43,018 bases of DNA from an uncultured Clostridia bacterium (GCA_944349515.1 CALVNE010000064.1:1-43018), one strand, 5' to 3'; counted from the stretch's first letter, positions 6,023 through 16,065 are shown. The notes: generated by a model not told the origin, from the letters alone. A program made the numbers and translations.

Positions 6023-8086
6023 TTACTCTACCCCTAAAGCCTTAAACACGGCATCCTCTGCGCTCTGATAAGGAATCAACTGAAATGCACTCATTAAATC
6101 TGGAGGAACTGTCGCAAAATCGACGAAAGATGTACTCGGTATCAGCACTCGTTTTGCACCGCTGTCCAGACACACCTGCAATGTACTTGCAAGTTCATCC
6201 ACTTTTATCATTGTGCCGCTGATGCTGATTTCTCCAAGCACCACCAAAGAACTCTGCACCGGTTTTCCCAATGCAACAGAACACAAAGCAATCAGTGTAG
6301 GTAATGCCAGTTTCCCGGTCATGCCAATGCCCTGTAAATCCTGGTAGTTGATGATATAGTCCTTCATCGTGGTGCTGATGCTGCCGCTGATACGGTTAGC
6401 ATTTGCTTTCAGGAAATTAAATGCCGTGTTGGTAGACTCTTTCGCATCACGGTCAGTTCCAATGCCAGTTCTTTCAAACTTTCCGTTTCCAGGAAGCATC
6501 TGGGACTCCAGCCGGAACACACCGATCATACCGCTCTTACCTTGAGAAGCAGTATAGACCTGTCCAGGGTTGCACATTCCTTCCGGAATTAACTTTCCGC
6601 CGCCTTGTTCTGGCACAGACACATAATGTTCGGACATATCATCCATATCAATGTAGGAGAAGTTTACATCATAGAACTCCATACCGCCCAGCTTTTTCAG
6701 CTGCTCTTTTACACGTCGGCGCATTTCCAGCGCCAGCTGAAGAACTTCTTCCAGTTGTTCTTTGGTAAACTCTCCATCCGGATAAACCAGTTTCAGATAA
6801 CCGTCAACCATTCTTCTGACTGCAATGGTATCTCTCTGGTTCAGGTTTTTTCCAAGCCGGAAGTACCGGTCAATGGCATCACCATATTGTTCCTTCCGCA
6901 GCTCACGGATAAACTCAGCTAGATAATCGCTGATGAACCCATAGTCGTTCGTAAAATGCTCCGGTCTGAACTTCGGAATTTCCCATCCCGGCAGGTAGCA
7001 GTGCATACGGTCTAAAAATGCTGTATCCGTGCCCATTTCAGGCGGGAACGGGTCAAACAGGCTGGAAGTTTTCAGAAGGACATCTACGCTCTGGTTGATG
7101 TTTCCGACAAATACCATAGATGCGGAAGCCGCTTTTTCCTCTTTACCACGGGCAAAAGAACCAGATGCCATATAGTCTTTCATAATCTGGATTCCGTCTT
7201 TGTCCTTAAAACGAATTCCCGCTACCTCATCAAAGGCAACACAATCCCATAAACCAACCAGACCTACTGTTTTTCTTCCCATGTTGTAGAAAAGGTTCGC
7301 AACCGTCGTCTGACCACCGGAAACCAAAATACTGTTTGGAGAAATCTCCTTGTACAGATGAGATTTACCGGTACTGCGGGGACCGAGCTCACAAAGGTTG
7401 AAGTTATTCTCCACCAATGGAATCATACGGGTCAGAAGCAACCATTTTTCACGATAGGAAAGTGCATCCGGCTCCATACCAATAGAACGGAGCAGGATGT
7501 CAATCCATTCTTCTTTGGAAAAAGCCTTTCGTCCCTGTTTCAGGTCTGCAATATCAATATGCGGCATCTGAATCGGCGTCAGTTTACGGATTTGAATCGG
7601 ATAACCGTTCTGCTTTTCTTCCTCCACATATTCATAATCCAGCTGCACAATGCACCAGATACCGCCGCACAACAGGCGGTCGTATTTTTCCGGATATTCA
7701 TCTTCGATGGGCACATTAGTCAGCCCTAAATTCGAGAAGGAGGCGAAGAAGCAATTCCTTTTTATATCCAAATGGACGGTGATCATATCAATGACAGTAT
7801 GACTACCTTTTTGACGTAGTTTGGAAAGGATTTTCTGTGCTTCATCTGGACGTACAAAGTTATCAGCGAGAATCCTTTTTACTGTCTGCACACCGGATTC
7901 AATCACTTCTTCATCATCGGAGCTACAATACTGTCCCAGCAGAAATTCCAGGACATATACCGGGACATTAGCTCCTTCTTTGATTTTCTTGGTTAAGTCT
8001 TTACGGACAATCTTTCCGTCAAAATGCTGACGGAGTTTTTCTTTTATTTCATCACGAGTGCTTTCACACTCAGTCATCTGTTCCAT
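6023..8086 (-). CDS. brxL: BREX system Lon-like protein BrxL, 687 aa
   Basis: AAA+ protein with a C-terminal Lon-like domain, a core component of type 1 BREX. Walker A is GPRSTGKS with Lys at residue 241, and the Walker B region is LWDCVAFDEVAG. The Lon-like fold is recognisable near the C-terminus (ITGKL-type helix, VVLGEISISG, AKRVLIPSTS). By eye alignment, however, the positions of the Lon catalytic Ser and Lys are occupied by other residues, so peptidase activity is unlikely. BrxL assemblies act on DNA in phage restriction. The ATG is preceded by AGGAGG at 8 bases, and the gene starts 21 bases after pglZ. The length is normal for the family. Confidence 0.93.
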   Translation of the reverse strand: MEQMTECESTRDEIKEKLRQHFDGKIVRKDLTKKIKEGANVPVYVLEFLLGQYCSSDDEEVIESGVQTVKRILADNFVRPDEAQKILSKLRQKGSHTVIDMITVHLDIKRNCFFASFSNLGLTNVPIEDEYPEKYDRLLCGGIWCIVQLDYEYVEEEKQNGYPIQIRKLTPIQMPHIDIADLKQGRKAFSKEEWIDILLRSIGMEPDALSYREKWLLLTRMIPLVENNFNLCELGPRSTGKSHLYKEISPNSILVSGGQTTVANLFYNMGRKTVGLVGLWDCVAFDEVAGIRFKDKDGIQIMKDYMASGSFARGKEEKAASASMVFVGNINQSVDVLLKTSSLFDPFPPEMGTDTAFLDRMHCYLPGWEIPKFRPEHFTNDYGFISDYLAEFIRELRKEQYGDAIDRYFRLGKNLNQRDTIAVRRMVDGYLKLVYPDGEFTKEQLEEVLQLALEMRRRVKEQLKKLGGMEFYDVNFSYIDMDDMSEHYVSVPEQGGGKLIPEGMCNPGQVYTASQGKSGMIGVFRLESQMLPGNGKFERTGIGTDRDAKESTNTAFNFLKANANRISGSISTTMKDYIINYQDLQGIGMTGKLALPTLIALCSVALGKPVQSSLVVLGEISISGTMIKVDELASTLQVCLDSGAKRVLIPSTSFVDFATVPPDLMSAFQLIPYQSAEDAVFKALGVE

Positions 8087-8107
8087 CCTTGGTTCCTCCT
8101 GCGATGC

Positions 8108-10705
8108 TTAACTGAAAAAGTCGAACTCGTCCACCGCAAAGGCAATGTCAATCTGAAATTCCTCACGCTGCGGAAGCTGGAGTCCCGGCTCGTCTGCGAT
8201 AACAAGATAGTAGGTTTCGGTATTGCTGTACTTCAGCGGTTTCAGATTGAAGGTACACCGAAAAGTACGCTCTGTGCCGTTGTCGGTAGTTTTATCGGCA
8301 ATGATCTTCTGAACATCACTGATCTGCTTGCCATTGGAATCTACAAAGTAAACCTGATAGGTTGCGGCTTCTCGGTTCGCACCCACTGCATCCTTCTGAT
8401 AGAAGTTCAGGCTGAAAATCATATTGCTGATCTTCCGACTTGCAGACAGCAGGCTCACAGTAACCGGTTTTGTATCGTATTTCTGTTTGTTTCGCTTATA
8501 TTCCATCGAATCATTTCTCAAATGGTGATAGTCAATGACCGGAACCACCATTTCCTGCAAACTGATACCACCATGGACAAAGTTCAAGCCACCGCCATTC
8601 ATCTTGATGCGAATGTTTTCTCTCGGTGCAAAACCTTCAAACTCGGTTTCTCCATCCAGGAATTTTACCGGCATCAGATAATCCGGCGAAGCACCTTTCT
8701 GCATAATGGCGTATCGTCTGCCATATTCCACATCCATGCTGTTAAAGCTGGTTTTGTCCGCCTTGTTATCCTCAGTCAGAGGACTGTATGTGTATAGGAA
8801 CCCGTGGTCTGCGGTAATCAGAATATTCGTGCCGCCAAACTCATTTACGATGATACGCACCATGTTTTTTAGTTCAGAAACTGCTTTCTCACAAGCCGTG
8901 AAAACAGCGGTATCAGAGGTATGACTTGCTTCATCAATGGTATCGTGGTAGATGTACACAACATCCATACCTTTCACCAAGGCGCTTCTCTCGGCACGTT
9001 TCATGCCGATGATGTTCTTGTACTGCAACACCACACTTGCAGGATTAGCCGCTTTCAGCACCTTGTCACGGTTGGTACTTGCGGTAGACTGCCCATCAGC
9101 CAAAACGGTCAGAACATCGTTCTTCACCTCGATAGACAGCTTCGTGTGCGGAAGTAGCGCAGCCATACCAAACTTAGTGATCGACGGGAAAATGCTCTGC
9201 ATATTCGCCAGCTTCACCTGGCTCTGGTTCTCTCGCTCAAGTTCTTCCGCAAGGGTAGCCGCCACCTCATAGCGCATGGCATCCGAGATAATGACAAATA
9301 TTCTGGAATCTGCATTTTTGATGCGGGAACGATAGAAGTCCTTCTGCTGGGGAATTTCCAGTATCTTTCCGTACTGTGCCAGTTCATCGGCGCACACATC
9401 CGACCAGTTACTTCCCAGTTCACCCAGGAACCAGTGAGAATACAGCCCTTCTACCTTATCCACAACGTGCTTGAACAGGTCATCCAGCAGAATATTGGAG
9501 GTTTCCAGGCTTCTCTGAAAGCAGAGCTGGAACTGTCGGTAATAGCGATCCATCCTGTAGTAATCATTGGTGTAGTTCTTCCAGATCTCACGAGCTTGTG
9601 CCGTGTGGAAACCGGCAGAATGTTCTTTGAAGAACTCCTGCATATTCGCCACCTGCAAAATGCCCTCATAGAAGTTGGCAAACTCCGCATACCAGACACA
9701 AGTGCGCCGTTTTTCCACTATTTTCGTAATGACATCCGCATCAATGATTTGATTGCTGATTTCCGTCATCAGCTTTGTCAGAATGATTTCGTTGACACAT
9801 GGGAAGCACTCGGTATCCACCAAATCTTCCAGTGCCAGCTGGCTAAACCGTTTCGGCAAGTGGGCTTCTTCCTCCACATAACGGGCGATTTCATAAAGCT
9901 GATGATTATCCTCACTCCGCAGCCAGTCAGACACAAAATCATAGCAATATGCCTGATGGGGAAGGGACAGGAATCTTTCTAAGCCAGCCAGATGTTCTGG
10001 GAACATAGTGCGGGTAGATGCAGTCAGCAGTAAATGAATTGCCAGCTGCCCGATGTCTCCTTCTTCCTCGCAGTAGCCGGTTCCTTGGCGCACCATCGCC
10101 CAGAAAGCATCCTGCGCCCCATAGTTTACAAAATCCTGATAGACCGGGTTGTTCTGCTTATCCAGACCGGCACGAAACACGCACTGCATGATCTGATTCG
10201 GCTGGGGTTCTTTGATACCGCAGATTGCTGCCATGACAGCAATGTGCAGCTGTGCCGGTTTCTCCGGAGTTTTACTCTGAGCTGCTACCTTTGCCCGGCG
10301 CTCCTTGGCATTAAAGAATTTTCGATAGTGTTTGACCTCTTTCCGCATCGCAAAACTTGACACCAAGCCCATCTCATCCATCCACATAGAAATCAGATCA
10401 GCACGGAATTCTTCACTGTACAATTTCACGTCAATCAGCCAGTCATCATCCGGCTTATCAAAAGAGAGAGGATTGTAAACCAAATAATTGTTTGTCTGGT
10501 CATCGCTCCCCAGCAACTTTTTCACCTTAAAGGTGTTGCTGCCGTTCAAAGCAACCAGTTTGGCATTGTCCAACTTGATTTCATCCAGCTTATCCTCGAA
10601 CTCTCTGTCCTCATCATGCCAGAAAATAATACGGCGATGATAATACTCCGGCAAAGGTGCAGCAAATCTGCGATTTAGGTCTTGTATTACTTTTTCTATA
10701 TCCAC
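8108..10705 (-). CDS. pglZ: BREX alkaline-phosphatase-superfamily protein PglZ, 865 aa
   Basis: Core BREX component required for both phage defence and host methylation. The PglZ/alkaline phosphatase metal-binding core is visible: SDAMRYE with Asp at residue 475, and TADHGFLYT with Asp633 and His634. The N-terminal half is helical, with an RRIIFWHD motif near the start typical of BREX PglZ. The C-terminal 150 residues form a beta-rich domain. Translation starts at a GTG (10703-10705) with AAGGAGG 7 bases upstream. It is separated from the AlbA_2 gene by 16 bases. Sampled base composition is near 50 percent GC, unlike the AT-rich gene upstream of it. Confidence 0.95.
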   Translation of the reverse strand: MDIEKVIQDLNRRFAAPLPEYYHRRIIFWHDEDREFEDKLDEIKLDNAKLVALNGSNTFKVKKLLGSDDQTNNYLVYNPLSFDKPDDDWLIDVKLYSEEFRADLISMWMDEMGLVSSFAMRKEVKHYRKFFNAKERRAKVAAQSKTPEKPAQLHIAVMAAICGIKEPQPNQIMQCVFRAGLDKQNNPVYQDFVNYGAQDAFWAMVRQGTGYCEEEGDIGQLAIHLLLTASTRTMFPEHLAGLERFLSLPHQAYCYDFVSDWLRSEDNHQLYEIARYVEEEAHLPKRFSQLALEDLVDTECFPCVNEIILTKLMTEISNQIIDADVITKIVEKRRTCVWYAEFANFYEGILQVANMQEFFKEHSAGFHTAQAREIWKNYTNDYYRMDRYYRQFQLCFQRSLETSNILLDDLFKHVVDKVEGLYSHWFLGELGSNWSDVCADELAQYGKILEIPQQKDFYRSRIKNADSRIFVIISDAMRYEVAATLAEELERENQSQVKLANMQSIFPSITKFGMAALLPHTKLSIEVKNDVLTVLADGQSTASTNRDKVLKAANPASVVLQYKNIIGMKRAERSALVKGMDVVYIYHDTIDEASHTSDTAVFTACEKAVSELKNMVRIIVNEFGGTNILITADHGFLYTYSPLTEDNKADKTSFNSMDVEYGRRYAIMQKGASPDYLMPVKFLDGETEFEGFAPRENIRIKMNGGGLNFVHGGISLQEMVVPVIDYHHLRNDSMEYKRNKQKYDTKPVTVSLLSASRKISNMIFSLNFYQKDAVGANREAATYQVYFVDSNGKQISDVQKIIADKTTDNGTERTFRCTFNLKPLKYSNTETYYLVIADEPGLQLPQREEFQIDIAFAVDEFDFFS

Positions 10706-10721
10706 GCTGCAACCTCCTTCT

Positions 10722-11957
10722 TTAGTTTGGCATTTCTGGAAGTTTTTCGATTAGGCTACTACCAGTTAAGCCCATAAACTGCTCATATAAGTGCCAAGAT
10801 TTTATCTCGTTTGCTTTAGACCAACCACCGATAAAGTAATCCTCGGTGGAATGAATACGAATATACTGTCTCTGCGTCAAAGCGTCAGTATATTCAGCTT
10901 CTATTGCTTGTAATTCTCCCCACACAAATGCCTCGAATTGTTGCTGCTCCGCCTTATCTTGGAATGTAAGAAAAGCCACCCCTGGGCGTACATCCCACTT
11001 TTCGTTATACCAATTATTTCTAACGCAAGCAAAGCAGTTAAACAACTTTCCTGCAATACTATCCATATTAAAATACAGATAAGTCAAAGATGGTTCTTGA
11101 GAAGTGAGATTGTTTCTATATACTGTATTGCTCTTTGGAAAAGGGATAAGGTGTCTCCCCCCATCCAAGTAGAGGACACGATCTTGGTAGAGAACTGTTG
11201 AGTGATATGTTATAACCACATCACTTACAGAATACCCTTTATCAGCTTGATGATCTGCAATATTCCTCATAATGCTGTTACTTGAAAATTGCTCTTGATC
11301 CTCAATGTCTATGATGCGGATTTGAAATTCCGGGAAATATTTGTGATATTTGAAGTCGCCCCAGTTCAAATCGCCAATCCAATCATCTGGAGAATCTAAG
11401 AGCCGAAGCAGTTTCTCAACAGCTGACAAGTCAATTCCAAAACGCTTTCTCCACAGATATTCAATCTTATCCAAATCGGCAATAGAATCAATCGCTGTGT
11501 TGGTATCTCCAATCCTGGTGTATATGTATCCCGCTCTAATTTCCTTATCTTTATCTCTAAAATTCTCTACTATGAAAAAAGGTGTTTTGGCAGAATCCTT
11601 GACAATCACTACATCTATTTGTTGGCACACACCATTCTCATCTGGAATCTCAAGGGTTTGTAAATAAACCGAGGGGCGAACCCCACCGGCAAACTTTTTG
11701 TTCCGCAAGAAATCAATAAGATGCTGTTGATCCTTTCTGTTGGCTTCTTGTACTCCTTTTATCTTAACACCATCGGGGCTTTTACTATCACTTACACCAA
11801 AAATGATATAGGCATCTCTACCAACTTGATTGTTAGCCATACAAATGATGTCGTGAAGAAGGCTGGCTTTGTTATCATGCCACAGTTCTTTGAAATCCCA
11901 GTACTCTCCTTCTGTTCCAAGAGCAATAAGCCGCTGAATTTCTTCAAATAATTCCAT
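10722..11957 (-). CDS. AlbA_2/Schlafen-type putative nucleic-acid-binding protein, 411 aa, inside the BREX operon
   Basis: The N-terminal 150 residues match the AlbA_2 (Schlafen-like) domain: EYWDFKELWHD near residue 18, a helix ending CMANN, then the strand YIIFGVSD, and later the GYIYTRIGDTN segment. The remaining 250 residues are not recognised. The family includes nucleic-acid-binding and RNase-like proteins; the glutamate and lysine of the E..DFK segment are typical. The gene lies between pglX and pglZ with gaps of 12 and 16 bases, so it is co-transcribed. It is distinctly AT-rich (18 G+C in the 60 bases 11041-11100). It may be an accessory effector or a sensor added to BREX; this is inference. 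Confidence 0.75.
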   Translation of the reverse strand: MELFEEIQRLIALGTEGEYWDFKELWHDNKASLLHDIICMANNQVGRDAYIIFGVSDSKSPDGVKIKGVQEANRKDQQHLIDFLRNKKFAGGVRPSVYLQTLEIPDENGVCQQIDVVIVKDSAKTPFFIVENFRDKDKEIRAGYIYTRIGDTNTAIDSIADLDKIEYLWRKRFGIDLSAVEKLLRLLDSPDDWIGDLNWGDFKYHKYFPEFQIRIIDIEDQEQFSSNSIMRNIADHQADKGYSVSDVVITYHSTVLYQDRVLYLDGGRHLIPFPKSNTVYRNNLTSQEPSLTYLYFNMDSIAGKLFNCFACVRNNWYNEKWDVRPGVAFLTFQDKAEQQQFEAFVWGELQAIEAEYTDALTQRQYIRIHSTEDYFIGGWSKANEIKSWHLYEQFMGLTGSSLIEKLPEMPN

Positions 11958-11969
11958 TCCATAATCTCC

Positions 11970-14900
11970 TTACTTAATTTTCGCCAGTACATCCTGGAAT
12001 TTTGCATAGTTGACCTTTACGCCATCATCCAGATCAATAGTAATCATCTGGTCTGCCAGATGATGAATCTTTTCTTCGTAGCTTCTCAGTTCGGCATCCT
12101 GATCTTTTAGCTTCGTCAAGGCTTTATTCAGCTTCACACGCTCGCTGGTAGACGCATTGGCAATGCGGTTTTCCATATCGGCAATGGCGGTGCGGTAACG
12201 GCTCTGCTGTTCATGCACATAATCGGTGCGGATGCGGGCGATGGTATCCGGCTGGTAGCGGTGCATATATATGAGGGCTTTGAAGCCGTTCTTTTTGCCG
12301 CTGTCAAACAGCCAATAAATCGGGCGTTTCTGGTAAATCTTGCAGTGGTCAGCATAGAAGTCATTCAGGAAGTAATTGCGAATGCCCTCTCTCGGCTGAC
12401 CCTTGCCGCCCAGAGCATCAGCAATAAACTTCAGATTTTCTTCCAGTGTATCTTTACCGTAAACTGCCTCAATAAACTTCACAAAGCGACCGACAATATC
12501 ATCGTCAAAGTATTCATCGTCGCAGATTGGGATGATATTATCCTTGTCAATAAAGTTGGCATCCCACACCATGTCACCGCTGGAAAACTCATTCTTTCCG
12601 ATGGCATCCATCAATTCCTGCTGGATTGCAGTATACTCCCAATCCCCACCGGCATAGAGCAAGCCATCTTTGAGCGGCGAATATCTGCCGAACATACACC
12701 CCACGGCATAGGAAATCAGGCTCTTGATATCACGCTGCAAGTCAGCCTTGCGGACGGTAACATCCTTATCCTCAACTTCCGGGGTCAGTTCATCTTGCAA
12801 GCCATAGATGTCAATGAAAATGCGGTTCAGTTCTTCTTCGTTGGCTTTCAGTTGGGCAAAGCGGTCGTCGCACTCGGCTTCCCAGTGGGTAAAGGCATCC
12901 GCAACCATGGAAACAGGGCGAATCAGAGGGTGCTTTGCAAAATCCCAGGATGTTTCAAATGCATCCCAATCATACTTAGATGCATCAACACATTCCTCAG
13001 CTAACTCGATACAACGATCATGTGACAAAACTTTGGGGATTCTTAAGGAATCCACATATCCACTCAACATATTTGTCGTTGGGTTGATTAACTGCATTTC
13101 ACTTCTTGCAACAACAGAATTTGCAAAAGACAGAGCATATAACAAATCTCTTTTTTCGTTTGCAAAAGCAACTAAACTGGCACTTTCAAAGAGGTAACCT
13201 GCTTCGCAGTATCTAAAAGCCATTCTTGTGGAAATTCTATTCCATGTTATATAGGGGAAAAAGTAAATTTCCCTTGAGGGAAGTTTGTTTCCGCAATTAG
13301 AAAGTTTATTGTATCCTTCATGATCATAAGTAATAACAAACCAGTTATTCCCATACCATTTTCTATACAAACCACCCTTTATAAGAGGAGCGAATTTTCT
13401 CTTGGTATCCCAAAATTCATCCGCATTTTTACATTCGAATGCGATATGCTGATAGGGAACTTCCCAAAACTGCTTTATAAACAGCTCATTACTCCCTGTT
13501 GTTAGTCCATCTCTCGAAGATACATATTGTGTAATTTGATCTCCATCGTCAAATATCTTCTGAAAGCCTTCCGAAATCCAATATGCAACCGGAGATGATG
13601 GAATATTGGCATAGTTTTTTTGTTGGAATAAAAATCTATCCTTACCATCAAGAAACGCTTTGTGTTTTTCTTCCTGAGAAGAATATTCAACAAGGCGGGA
13701 GTATTCTGCATTATAGTTAAGGAATCCATTCTGCATTACCCACGCAACAGTCTGAACTATTTCACCGCTAATTTCCTCAAAGGCTCTCGCTCCAAGATGA
13801 CACATATTTACAATCGTATGACGATTTATCAAAGATGTACGCATCTTTTCAAAACTGGACAAAAACATCCATGAGTGCATTGTTATCATAGCCTGATAGC
13901 CATGTTTTTTGAGCATTTTTCCGCACTTGTTAATAAAAACAGCATATAAATCCGCTTTACACAACGGATACTTTTTCTTGATGTAATTTGTTAGAGCAAC
14001 ACCCATTGCATCTGAACCCAAATATGGCGGGTTCGTCACGACCACATCATACTTCTGCACCAGTGCTTCCGCCACCTGCACCAGCGGCAGCAGGCTATTC
14101 AGAACCACTTCACGGCTCATGTTGATGTCATCCCGCACTTCATCAAAACGGGCGTAAAGAGCAGCAAAATCCACCGGAGTAATGTTCAGGATAGAACCGT
14201 ACTCCTTGGCGTCGTGCATTTCCTTGATAATGCTCTCCATCGCTGCTTTCAGCTTTGCATCGCCGTTGCAGAAGTAATCCAGAGCATAGCGGTCAACACC
14301 GTTGCTCTCCTGCATTGCATAGACATTAGGCTGAATCTGGCGGCTGAAGAAGCGGCGGTCGTACTGACGGGCTTTCATCATCACCGCAAAATAGGCGAGC
14401 TGTGCTGCACGGTCGTCAATGTCCAGACCATACAGGTTGTTCTTCACGATGCTCTCCACCGCTTCACGGGTGGTGTAGCCGTAGCTCTCGTAAATCTGCA
14501 CCAGCACATCAAACAGGTAGGCGAGAATATGACCGGAACCGCAACAGGGGTCGATGCACTTGATTTCTTCCGGCTTTATAGTAGCATATTCCTTACGGAT
14601 CTCTGCCAGCTGTGCCTGCACCTCCGGCTCCTGCCGGGCTTCTTCCAGATAATACTTCCAGCCGGATTTCAACTCGTCATTCGGGTGTCCCTCCACCCAT
14701 AGACGTCCAAGAGAGTTCTCCGTCATGTAACGGACGATCCAGTCTGGAGTAAAAAGTTGCGTTACCGCTGGAATTTCTTCTTTAATCAATTTCCTGTTTT
14801 TGGCAAACGCAGCTGCCTTCGGTTCAATATTGTAAAACTGATACATCCAGCCGATGATCTGCACCGCATCCTGCCAATCTTCCTCCGGAATGGTGGAAAT

Positions 14901-15461
14901 CATCTGCTCGATGACGCTGCCTTCACGAAGCAGGTTGTCCGGGAGTAGCAGCTCTGTATAGTCAGAAATACGCTGGAACATTCTCGGCAACACGCTATTC
15001 AGGGCGTTGCACTGGGTAATCAGCAGATATTTGTAAAGTTCTTCCGTCTGGTTGGCGTTCTTGAATTCATAGACCTTATCCATGTTCAAGCCGTCTAAAT
15101 CCAGATGCAGGGCTTCGTCAATAATCTGAGGTTTGAAGTTGTTTTCCTCGTCCGTGAACACACGCACACGGGTAGGGAGGTAGCCGTTGACCTCCATAAA
15201 ACGCAGGGCAATCAGACGGTTGAACCAGGTGTAGGCAACCTCCTCCATCACTTCCTCATAGCCCTTGGCATTGATCTGAGAAATCAATGCCCTACGCTGA
15301 TTTTTCTGTGTATCAGTCAGGACTTTTCCATTGATGCTGTCAGCTGCAGCATCAACGATATTGCCCTTTTCAATTCCATATTGCATCGCTTTCTGGGATA
15401 CACGCTCAATCAGTTCCCGACGTGCCCAAACAGCGAATTTTTTAATTGCATTCTTGTCCAT
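11970..15461 (-). CDS. pglX: BREX adenine-specific DNA methyltransferase PglX/BrxX, 1163 aa
   Basis: N6-adenine methyltransferase that marks self DNA in BREX. The SAM-binding motif I is DPCCGSGHILAYL with Asp at residue 304, and the catalytic motif IV is TNPPYLG with Asn at 477. The length is normal for BrxX. Residues from about 480 to 840 should hold the target-recognition region. This is also where the base composition drops sharply (roughly 12950-14030), while both ends of the gene are GC-richer. The last 150 residues are helical. The ATG at 15459-15461 lies inside the end of the upstream gene (20-base overlap) with AAAGGA in front. The methylation site cannot be predicted by eye. Confidence 0.95.
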   Translation of the reverse strand: MDKNAIKKFAVWARRELIERVSQKAMQYGIEKGNIVDAAADSINGKVLTDTQKNQRRALISQINAKGYEEVMEEVAYTWFNRLIALRFMEVNGYLPTRVRVFTDEENNFKPQIIDEALHLDLDGLNMDKVYEFKNANQTEELYKYLLITQCNALNSVLPRMFQRISDYTELLLPDNLLREGSVIEQMISTIPEEDWQDAVQIIGWMYQFYNIEPKAAAFAKNRKLIKEEIPAVTQLFTPDWIVRYMTENSLGRLWVEGHPNDELKSGWKYYLEEARQEPEVQAQLAEIRKEYATIKPEEIKCIDPCCGSGHILAYLFDVLVQIYESYGYTTREAVESIVKNNLYGLDIDDRAAQLAYFAVMMKARQYDRRFFSRQIQPNVYAMQESNGVDRYALDYFCNGDAKLKAAMESIIKEMHDAKEYGSILNITPVDFAALYARFDEVRDDINMSREVVLNSLLPLVQVAEALVQKYDVVVTNPPYLGSDAMGVALTNYIKKKYPLCKADLYAVFINKCGKMLKKHGYQAMITMHSWMFLSSFEKMRTSLINRHTIVNMCHLGARAFEEISGEIVQTVAWVMQNGFLNYNAEYSRLVEYSSQEEKHKAFLDGKDRFLFQQKNYANIPSSPVAYWISEGFQKIFDDGDQITQYVSSRDGLTTGSNELFIKQFWEVPYQHIAFECKNADEFWDTKRKFAPLIKGGLYRKWYGNNWFVITYDHEGYNKLSNCGNKLPSREIYFFPYITWNRISTRMAFRYCEAGYLFESASLVAFANEKRDLLYALSFANSVVARSEMQLINPTTNMLSGYVDSLRIPKVLSHDRCIELAEECVDASKYDWDAFETSWDFAKHPLIRPVSMVADAFTHWEAECDDRFAQLKANEEELNRIFIDIYGLQDELTPEVEDKDVTVRKADLQRDIKSLISYAVGCMFGRYSPLKDGLLYAGGDWEYTAIQQELMDAIGKNEFSSGDMVWDANFIDKDNIIPICDDEYFDDDIVGRFVKFIEAVYGKDTLEENLKFIADALGGKGQPREGIRNYFLNDFYADHCKIYQKRPIYWLFDSGKKNGFKALIYMHRYQPDTIARIRTDYVHEQQSRYRTAIADMENRIANASTSERVKLNKALTKLKDQDAELRSYEEKIHHLADQMITIDLDDGVKVNYAKFQDVLAKIK

Positions 15462-16056
15462 TGTAATCGTCCTTTTTTAATGCTGTAGTTAATCTCTCTA
15501 CTGTTTTTTCTAATTTATCAACACTATTCTTAAACTCATCAACATCTGAAATATAAACCAACATACTACTATATTCAGAAAAGTCTATTTGTATAGTTTC
15601 TTTATATCGTTTTTTCTTTCCGTATCTGCAATATTCATATTGGATTCCAACAGTTTGAACTTCATATTTATTTAGAATCTCAAAGACGTTAACATCAAAA
15701 GAAACAACCCATTTTTGTCCTGGAAAAATGGCAATATTAGTTTCCGACATTTTCTTAAGTCTTTTTTGCACTTTCTCTGGAAGTTGTGTTGTAAAGTCAT
15801 CATTGTACACAAGACTTTTCACCTCAAGTGGAACCTCACTTACATTCCGTAATGTAAGACAAGCTAATGTAGATCTTACAAGCTCAAATGATATTTGCAT
15901 ATGAGGACAATTTCTATCATAGCGTTCTTTCTGCCAAAGTATGATTGTTACCAGAATAGCAGCAAAAGAAAGAAATGTAGATATTACATCGCTCCAAGGA
16001 AAAGTGGAACTCTGTTGTTCAACGGCAATTACTAAACGTTCAAATAATTCCTCCAT
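15442..16056 (-). CDS. Single-pass membrane protein between brxC and pglX, 204 aa
   Basis: Not recognised. One hydrophobic segment at about residues 26-42 (VISTFLSFAAILVTIILW) is followed by the positively charged KERYDR, predicting an N-terminal membrane anchor with a cytoplasmic domain of about 155 residues. That domain alternates strands (ISFELVRSTLACLTLRNVS, WVVSFDV), suggesting a beta-sandwich, and ends in a coiled-coil-like helix. Start and ribosome site are clear (AAGGAG, 5-6 bases). It lies 9 bases after brxC and overlaps pglX by 20 bases, so the three are co-expressed. It is very AT-rich (17 G+C in bases 15481-15540). A membrane-tethered BREX accessory is possible; no function is claimed. 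Confidence 0.7.
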   Translation of the reverse strand: MEELFERLVIAVEQQSSTFPWSDVISTFLSFAAILVTIILWQKERYDRNCPHMQISFELVRSTLACLTLRNVSEVPLEVKSLVYNDDFTTQLPEKVQKRLKKMSETNIAIFPGQKWVVSFDVNVFEILNKYEVQTVGIQYEYCRYGKKKRYKETIQIDFSEYSSMLVYISDVDEFKNSVDKLEKTVERLTTALKKDDYNGQECN

Positions 16057-16065
16057 ATACTCTCC

